From Parastagonospora avenae f. sp. tritici 18332-5 (Eukaryota > Ascomycota > Dothideomycetes > Pleosporales > Phaeosphaeriaceae), in the NCBI GenBank assembly GCA_022559985.1, contig JAFJTR010000016.1, positions 310,001 through 374,000 of the forward strand: a stretch of DNA of 64,000 nt. The letters are read 5' to 3'. Made by a program: the position numbers and the translations under genes. The notes below the pieces were generated by a model. The model worked only from the letters and a program-made list of their open reading frames with translations, did no database searches and had not been told where the DNA came from. The first letter of the stretch is position 1. The number at the start of each line of letters is the position of its first letter. Shown here one piece after another: positions 57,460 to 64,000 of the stretch.

Positions 57460-59115
57460 ATGACCTGGCTCAACCGCATCAATCCTACACCAGCTTTTCC
57501 GGCGCATACTGGACCGTACAAAGTTGGTTCGGTGGATATCGAGATCCCCACAAGCGAATTGGAGAGCTCAAGCACCGATTCTGGGAGCGCAGACCTTCCT
57601 ACTGTCGCGTTCAGGATCTTCTATCCGGCGAGGCAAGAAAGCAATGAAAGGGGCGTCAGATGGATACCCAGCCCACAACGAGAATACATTAGTGCTTATG
57701 CTAGGTTTTTGGGCGCCAGCAGCGCATTTGCAGGCGTGTTCTCGTAAGCATGAAATCCAGGCAGTGGGTCAACAATCGTCGCTAATGGAATACACAGATT
57801 GATTCCGCAGCTTTTGTACTACGTCTCGATGCCCGTCCACCAGAACGCCGATATTCACGAAGCACCCACAAAGTCAAATCGGTGGCCGGTCATGATGTTT
57901 TCGCATGGTCTGGGAGGTTCAAGGAACGCATATTCGCACATTTGTGGCTCTCTTGCTAGCCACGGAGTTGTGGTTGTTGCACCTGAACACCGGGATGGCA
58001 GCGCGCCATTGGCTATCCACAACATCCCAAACGGACAAGAGAAAGTTCAGCGCGTAGAATATGAGAAAATTGCCCATAAACCGAGCACAGAAGTATACGA
58101 AGCTCGTGACAAGCAACTGCGTATACGATTGGCAGAGCTTGGATACATACACGATGCTTTGGTCAAGATCGACGAAGGGCGCAAGGTCCAGAATGTGGCG
58201 CTGGATCAGCCAAAGAAGGCCGACAAAGATATGCTCGGCATGTTTTCCAACGCTCTCAACGTTCACGAACCAGGAGCGATCAGTTTTTCTGGCCATTCAT
58301 TCGGCGCATGCACCATGATCCAGTTCGTGAAGTCGGTATACTATCGACCGACACAGAGCATTCCGACGTTCAAGCCACTCTTCACACCAGCTGCGGATTC
58401 GAGCATCGTTCGTCAAGTCACACCCGCAAATCCTGTTGTACTTCTCGACCTTTGGACGCTACCGATTCAAAGCCCCGATACCGCATGGCTTCGATCGCAG
58501 CCGATGCCATCATACGATGCCCCGACTGGTGGCAAGAATCTGCTTGCGATCTTGAGTGAGGGCTTCTTCAACTGGAAATCAAACTTCAACGAGGTCAAAC
58601 GCATCCTTGCTAAGCCTACAAACACGAAGGCTCAGCACCCCTGTCAGCCTGGTCCGCACATTTTCTACCCGATCTCATCTGCACACCTTTCGCAAAGCGA
58701 TTTTGGTGTTCTATTCCCATGGGTCACTACCAAGATCTTTGGTGCCAAAGAGCCGGATCGCGTCCTGAGGCTCAACACACGCGCTACCCTACAAGTCATG
58801 CGAGAAAGCGACATTCGAGTAGCGAACACCAGCCCACAAGACCTGGAAATTGACGAGTCTCAGCCGAAGGACAAGAGCCTAGCCCAAGATACCACGATTC
58901 TCAGTCGAACAAAGGAAAGTGTACGTGACTGGGTAAACCTGAGCGCGGACATCGAAGGCGGCTTGGATCTTTCTGGGCTTGATCGCGTCGAGGGCAAGAG
59001 TCTTGTTGGCACGCCTATGGAATTGGTGGGGAGCGGTAAAGTTGGCTCGGGACCTGGAGATGCGATGCTCGAGGGTGAGGCGCTAGGCCAGGTGGTTGAG
59101 GATAAGAAGCGATGA
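57460..59115 (+). CDS. PAF-acetylhydrolase-like phospholipase
   Basis: Serine esterase of the platelet-activating-factor acetylhydrolase family, which removes short acyl groups from phospholipids. Exons 57460-57743 and 57798-59115 (533 residues), 54-nt intron. Catalytic nucleophile in GHSFG (Ser262); oxyanion-type block MMFSHGLGGSRNAYS and EHRDGSAP upstream; a later His in ISSAHLSQSDFG and Asp in VVLLDLWTLP complete a plausible triad. No signal peptide, so intracellular. Residues from 440 on are variable and Gly/Glu-rich. The first residues (MTWLNRINPTPAFPAHTGPY) resemble fungal members. Confidence 0.87.
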
Positions 59116-59975
59116 GCGTTTGGAGATCTTACCTGTCCTTCAGTGCTGGCGTTTGGCATAGCGGTCTGGCGCATTAGACATACCCACATGCATATAGATA
59201 TGAGAATACGATTTGATGACAGTTACTAATATCTATTGTGCCTCGCCGCTCAGTTCGTTTGCGAATCCAAAGCTAGCTTGCTCAAGTAAATAGGCCTATG
59301 TACGCGTCTTGAAATGGTGCCATTAGGGCCTCATCTTCACGTGACAGCGCGTTCACGCTAGCGGCATCGACCCCACATCTCCACTCTACAACCAAACACC
59401 GAAGCACATGCATTGACCTCAATTAGCTTCACATCAACCTTACTTTGCTTCACTTTAAACTTACATCATACCGAAATCTGCATTGGTACACGTTCTCAAG
59501 CCACAACTGTGACCTTGCTCATTTGAACTTCGCCTCATTCGAAAGTGCAAGTCAGCGCAAACGACAACGTCGCGGCAAGGCACGTCGTGGCGAACAAACG
59601 CCACACAACAAGCTCAACCCGCGACATACGTGGCCACGATTTACTTCACTCTTTTACGGGAAACTTGGTGGTAACTCACCTCCAGAGCCTAATTCAAGGC
59701 ATACTTGGCTAATCGTCTACTCTTACCAGCACAACTGATATGCGCGATATTGTGCCCCAGTTCACTTTTCAAGGTAACCCTCTTGATATATCAGACGACC
59801 CAAGAACATATTGTGGTTGCGTTGCAGTCATCCCTTGGCCGGAGCCGGCTTGACTTGCCTACGTTGCAAGATTCGCAACAATCAATGTCCACGGACAACA
59901 GAAAAGCAAGTGGTTGCTGTGACGGAGCTGCGTGAGCTACGTCGAGGGTTAGAAGACGTTCAAAGTCGCATCAAC
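59116..59975. other. Intergenic with possible upstream exon of the next gene
   Basis: The ATG at 59741 opens a 37-codon frame (MRDIVPQFTFQGNPLDISDD and on) that stops at about 59854; a splice into the SRA gene frame would need a weak donor (GTCATC). The stretch 59811-59975 is open in the SRA-gene frame and Cys-rich. Confidence 0.45.
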
Positions 59976-61754
59976 ATGGGCTCAGAATCGGATCCCCAGG
60001 ACTCACCTGCCTCCCCACCTGGTTTGCTGCAGCTACCACAAACCAATGCTGCGCAGCACTTTTACCCTCCGGAGTTGATCCATCAGCGATTTCAAGAGGC
60101 GCGAGACAATCCCGAAGAATTTCATCGAAAGAACGAGGAGCATGCAGCCAAGATGGGCGTTGATCCTGAAGCTCACCTGAGGAGCTTGGGACTCAGGATG
60201 GTGAGGGTAGTCTCGAAAGGTTCACCAACAGCCCAAGAATCAGCTGAGAGACTGGATGTAACGGGTATATTGACCAACGAAGAGCAGGAATCCACGCAGG
60301 AAGCCGATGTTCAGATGCAGGATGCGACAAGCCGCCCAGAGCCAAACAATTTGTCGTCAGTTGGGGAAAACGTACAGATGGAAGATGCAACGAGCTCTGC
60401 CCGAGATGTCGATGCCTCCACACCAGGTAGTGATCCTTGGTCTGACGACGCTACGCCGCCCGTGGAACCGAGTCGTCCGGAGCTGCAAGCAACCGCTATG
60501 CAGCTGCATCAACAAATTGAGAGTGCGCAGGAGACGAAGAAGCTCAAACCTAAAGCCAAGACCCGAAAAGAACGGCAGTTAGAAAAAAGCAAAGCCAGGA
60601 ACGACCTGAAATTTTTTTCCAAGCGTTTGGCATCAGCTGAATTGAAGAGTCGATCATTACCCGAGGTTGCTGCAAAGTCCTCAAAGACTGGCACTGCACG
60701 AGAAGCGGCCGCACGAAGCACAGGCCCGATGGAACAAACTTCTTCGCTATTTGTCGATCAGATTGATAGGTATCCTATACTACCTCTGCCCAAGTGGTAT
60801 AGCGATATCAGCCCTTCCAACTTCAACATGAAAGAGTTGGCCAAGAAGCGCTCACCATCACAGACTTCACTGGAGTCTCTCAAGAATTGTATCGGGCGAT
60901 GCGAAGAGCTGATGCGTGCTAAGTCGTTGAATCGGAAGAAGCTCGCCGATTATTTCAACGAGCTTCGAGATCACGTCCACAAGGCAGAGTTCTTAGACGT
61001 CAACAAATACGTGGTGAAGACAGTTCGCATTCTGACTGCCGAAAATGGACTGCCCCGCATCTTTGCAGAGCATACTGATTTTTCATGGGATCTTAAGGCC
61101 GATGCATATCAGCTGTACATCAGGTGGATGAAACAGGATTTCGAAAAGAATCTTCTCCGCGGTATCAAAACGGACAAACAAACAAACCGAACAAGCGACC
61201 GACTAGATCTGAGATACAAGATTGAACATCCACCAAATGCGAAACGCTATGGTGATGATGGCCTAGTATTAGGTCAATGCTGGCCAAGTCAGCTTTGCAC
61301 CGTTCGTGACGGAGCACATGGTAGTTCGCAAGGTGGCATATTTGGCGAAAGGGAAAAAGGGACATACAGCATCGTGCTTTCGGGTGGTGGAGGGTACAAT
61401 GACAGAGATGACGGTGATACCATCGTCTATAGCGGAACAGAAGGCAAGAACTTTACCCCTACCGAGGCTACCCAGCATATGATCACGTCTTGCACCCTTG
61501 GCAACGTGATTCGTGTTATTCGATCACATCATCTTCCGACTAAGAACAAGTATCGACCTGAGATCGGCCTTCGCTACGATGGACTTTACACAGCCAAGAG
61601 CTACAGTCTCGTCGACAAGGAGAAGCAGACTCATATGTTCACGCTCGAGCGGTGTCCTGGTCAAAAAACGATAAGATACGGAGATGGACCTGAGGGCCGC
61701 CCGACAAAGATTGAGATCACTGAGTACAAGAAACTAAAGGAGGAGATCTCGTGA
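59976..61754 (+). CDS. SRA-YDG domain protein
   Basis: Predicted nuclear protein with a C-terminal SRA-YDG domain (about residues 415-575), a fold that flips out 5-methylcytosine or 5-hydroxymethylcytosine in DNA. ATG 59976 is the first in-frame ATG (592 residues); the frame is open upstream from 59811 with Cys-rich CLRCKIRNNQC, so a missed first exon is possible. The SRA core reads GLVLGQCWPSQLCTVRDGAH then SQGGIFGEREKGTYSIVLSG, GGYNDRDDGDTIVYSGTEG, VIRSHHLPTKNKYRPEIGLR and YDGLYTAKSYSLV. The N-terminal half is acidic, Ser/Glu-rich, with a Lys-rich block about residues 190-220. No RING, SET, TET or nuclease domain is seen. Substrate base unknown. Confidence 0.85.
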   Translation: MGSESDPQDSPASPPGLLQLPQTNAAQHFYPPELIHQRFQEARDNPEEFHRKNEEHAAKMGVDPEAHLRSLGLRMVRVVSKGSPTAQESAERLDVTGILTNEEQESTQEADVQMQDATSRPEPNNLSSVGENVQMEDATSSARDVDASTPGSDPWSDDATPPVEPSRPELQATAMQLHQQIESAQETKKLKPKAKTRKERQLEKSKARNDLKFFSKRLASAELKSRSLPEVAAKSSKTGTAREAAARSTGPMEQTSSLFVDQIDRYPILPLPKWYSDISPSNFNMKELAKKRSPSQTSLESLKNCIGRCEELMRAKSLNRKKLADYFNELRDHVHKAEFLDVNKYVVKTVRILTAENGLPRIFAEHTDFSWDLKADAYQLYIRWMKQDFEKNLLRGIKTDKQTNRTSDRLDLRYKIEHPPNAKRYGDDGLVLGQCWPSQLCTVRDGAHGSSQGGIFGEREKGTYSIVLSGGGGYNDRDDGDTIVYSGTEGKNFTPTEATQHMITSCTLGNVIRVIRSHHLPTKNKYRPEIGLRYDGLYTAKSYSLVDKEKQTHMFTLERCPGQKTIRYGDGPEGRPTKIEITEYKKLKEEIS

Positions 61755-62745
61755 GATTGCAAGCTGCTATTGATTGCAGCAAAAGGTGTCACAGACAGAA
61801 TTGATGAACATGACGATTGTATGGTTTGATGAGGAACGGCGCAAGGATCTGCATTTTGGAATGACATTGGCACAAGGATGATACCACTGATTATGTCGTG
61901 CGAGTTTACGCTCGCTGGTGTTTTGTATATTGAAAATGACTCGATGGGTGAGCGGCGGATGCGATCAAGTCAGTTTGTAGCGGGATCATGGGCCTAGGCA
62001 GCACGTTGTAGTCTGGCCAGGTCGCTGTGAACGCTGTGTCAGGCGCGCCTGTCGCTTGATTGATGCAGGCTAGAATAGGTAATATGGTCCCTGTGCATAT
62101 GAGCGATCTAAGTGTGACCAGCCTAGTCCTCTGCAAGGCACTCTCAAGATAGCTAGTGTCTCGATTACCGTGCATACGGGAAGTGAGCAACTGGTGTAAG
62201 CGGACGCCGATGCCGAGACCTGATCTAATTCGCTCCTGTGGCAACAATTTTAAGTCGCGTGTACAAAGGGACCTACCTCTAGTATGCACTTTGCGGCGTG
62301 CCTCACCAACGCGCATTGCACTCTACAAAGGGTGCCAACCATCTTGGATCAGGTCATTGCGGGAACTTATCTCTGAAACGATAGCGGCAGCTATTAGGCA
62401 TGTGGCTCGCATGAGTCTCCAACGTGGAATGGGCATGCTCGCGTCTGGCTATCTTATCCCTAGGAATGCAAACATCGCGTCGATTGTGGCACGACCACCC
62501 TGCCATCCTCCATCGCCCTTCTGCAACACTCAACACTTTCATGCAAAATTATTGCCCACCTAGCTGGATTGCGTCCAAGCCATTTCGGTGGATTCATTCC
62601 TCCCTTGCCATGTTGCGATGTTCGCCACCCTCCCTTACTTGCAACGCCATATATACCAACTCGACATCATGATAGCATATTCTTTCTACTTACTCCAGTC
62701 ACTCGCTTCTTTTGTCATTCGTTTCTCAAGGAGCAAGTAGCAGTC
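61755..62745. other. Intergenic
   Basis: 990 bp. A TATATA at 62650 sits 91 bp before the next ATG. No supported ORF or repeat. Confidence 0.6.
62650..62655 (+). promoter_or_regulatory. TATA box of the mucin-like gene
   Basis: TATATA followed by a CT-rich stretch, then ATG 62746. Confidence 0.35.
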
Positions 62746-64000
62746 ATGTCACCCACATGCTCCAAGGCCGCGATGCGCGCACTAATTTCTATTATGCTGG
62801 CGACCAGCATCGCCAACGCCGCAGCACTCCCTCACGAGGTACTCGATGCCCGTGATGCATCGCCGGTGCAGAACGCTCAGCTCGCAGCCGAGGCCATCCA
62901 AGCCGCCGCCAACGCCGCTGCCACAAACCCGACCAACTTCTTCGAGGACATCAGCGACGAGCTCAACAACCGCACTGCATGGGAGGTTTTCAGGGACTTC
63001 TTCACTCGCCTTTTTGGCCCCAGGGAGGACGATGACGACGACAACGAGCCCGCTGCTGTGACTATCACGGTCACGCCTACGCCTGCGAATCCTACCAGCC
63101 CCGTCTCGTCCGCTATCGAGATCATCATCCCTGCTGATCCTTCAGCCACACCTACCCCAGTTGTGGTTTCCCTGTACCCGTCTACCACTCCCGCCCCGTC
63201 TTCTGAGGCCGAGATCATCATGTCAATCCTGCCCGTTGGAGACATGTCCAGTGCCATCAACGCGAGCTTCCTCACGCCCATCTTCGTGACCGAGTCAGAA
63301 ACCGCTTCAGCCACCGAGACCGCCTCGGTCATCGAGACTTCGCCTCCATTTCCTGTGTTCAACTCTACCACAGGCTATGGCGGCCCAGTTCCTACCGCTG
63401 CAAACATCACGGGATGGTTCAGCACCAATCCGCTTGTCACTGGCGTCCCGATACCCGTGAACTCCAGCCTGCCCTCAGGAACTGGAATCGCGCTCCCTAT
63501 CGAGACAACTCTTCCCGTTATCAACGTGACGATTCCTCTCATCAACATCACTGCGCCCGTCGCCGAGAACGCCACCTCAACCAGTCTTGTCGTTCTTACT
63601 TCGACCGTGTATCCCGTTCCTATCGTTGGCACTGGCACCGCGCCTTCAGTCTCTGGTGGAACAGGTGTTCCCATCGTCGTTATTGGCACCCCACTTTGGC
63701 CCAACGCAACTTACGGCGATTCTACCGCCTCCGTTGCGCCTGTTGGAACTGGATCTAGCGCTCCTCTTGGAACCGCCATCTCTGCTCCTCTCGGAACTGG
63801 CGCTACCGCCGTTCTTCCCATAAAGACTGCGGTCTCATACGGCACTGGCATTCCATACGGCACCGGCTACGGGACTGGATACGGGACTGGTGCGACTTAC
63901 GGCACTGGCTCCAGCGCCGTCGCCCCTCTTGCGACCGGCACTGGCAGCCTGCCCGCTGGCACTGATCTCCCCATCGCCGCCAGCCCGTTGTACCCCAACA
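62746..64000 (+). CDS. Secreted Ser/Thr/Pro-rich mucin-like protein (3' end outside window)
   Basis: About 418 residues visible, open to the window edge without introns. Signal peptide about 1-26 (MSPTCSKAAMRALISIMLAT). A conventional region to residue 90, including a short acidic run (DDDDD), then low-complexity sequence rich in Thr, Ser, Pro and Ala with several N-glycosylation sequons (e.g. NVTIPLINITAP). From about 63838 to 63905 the sequence has YGTG-type repeats (YGTGIPYGTGYGTGYGTGAT). This suits a cell-wall or GPI-anchored glycoprotein; the end is not visible, so a GPI signal cannot be tested. Not a known family. Confidence 0.8.
   Translation, partial: MSPTCSKAAMRALISIMLATSIANAAALPHEVLDARDASPVQNAQLAAEAIQAAANAAATNPTNFFEDISDELNNRTAWEVFRDFFTRLFGPREDDDDDNEPAAVTITVTPTPANPTSPVSSAIEIIIPADPSATPTPVVVSLYPSTTPAPSSEAEIIMSILPVGDMSSAINASFLTPIFVTESETASATETASVIETSPPFPVFNSTTGYGGPVPTAANITGWFSTNPLVTGVPIPVNSSLPSGTGIALPIETTLPVINVTIPLINITAPVAENATSTSLVVLTSTVYPVPIVGTGTAPSVSGGTGVPIVVIGTPLWPNATYGDSTASVAPVGTGSSAPLGTAISAPLGTGATAVLPIKTAVSYGTGIPYGTGYGTGYGTGATYGTGSSAVAPLATGTGSLPAGTDLPIAASPLYPN
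63838..63905 (+). repeat. Short in-frame Tyr-Gly-Thr-Gly repeats
   Basis: About six copies of a 12-bp unit (tacggcactggc-like), variable in spacing, encoding YGTG; prone to slippage. Confidence 0.75.

Overview
The window comes from a nuclear chromosome of a filamentous ascomycete (Pezizomycotina; a Dothideomycete is my inference). Evidence: intron-bearing genes on both strands with short introns (mostly 46-77 nt, GT donor, CTRAC-type branch point), fungal families (cutinase, UNC93-like transporter, UPF0658, PPP4R2, Ada3, Hrd3, fungal hybrid histidine kinase), about 2.3 kb per gene, and no operons, bacterial signals or recognisable transposons. All splice models were built by hand from reading phase and conserved protein families; none has transcript support.

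Layout. 1-8.9 kb: secreted GH31 alpha-glucosidase (partial), a Ser/Thr-rich single-pass membrane protein, then a head-to-head redox pair (PrxQ/BCP peroxiredoxin and a Rieske-FAD AIF-like oxidoreductase). 8.9-22.2 kb: housekeeping block with a Kin4/KfsA-type kinase, a DUF3292 membrane protein, PPP4R2/Psy4, a UPF0658 Golgi protein and an Mpv17/Sym1 protein; the kinase and the Golgi gene have long ATG-free leaders. 22.6-26 kb: F-box-like protein and an extradiol-dioxygenase-fold enzyme. 26.8-35.5 kb: accessory block of four genes on the minus strand: hybrid histidine kinase, DIT1-type isocyanide synthase, UNC93-like transporter and cutinase. 35.5-41.3 kb: gene-poor stretch with a truncated SRPK-like kinase, a LURP-one-related protein and an F-box-like gene of uncertain structure. 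41.7-51.4 kb: PA-TM-RING ubiquitin ligase, SAGA subunit Ada3, ERAD factor Hrd3 and a 14-TM MFS transporter. 51.4-54.3 kb: gene-poor, holding a broken SprT-like metalloprotease gene. 54.3-64 kb: SnoaL-like protein, Rab4-type GTPase, PAF-acetylhydrolase-like lipase, SRA-YDG protein and a mucin-like secreted protein (partial).

Most notable items: (1) the UNC93-like gene carries what reads as a spliceosomal twin intron (stwintron), an intron sitting inside the donor site of another; (2) that transporter lies directly upstream of a co-oriented isocyanide synthase, suggesting a minimal isocyanide metabolite locus; (3) a GC-AG intron in the DUF3292 gene; (4) a SprT-like gene with a nonsense codon in its zinc-ligand region; (5) an SRA-YDG protein with no recognisable catalytic domain; (6) ATG-free leaders and 7-14 nt first coding exons.
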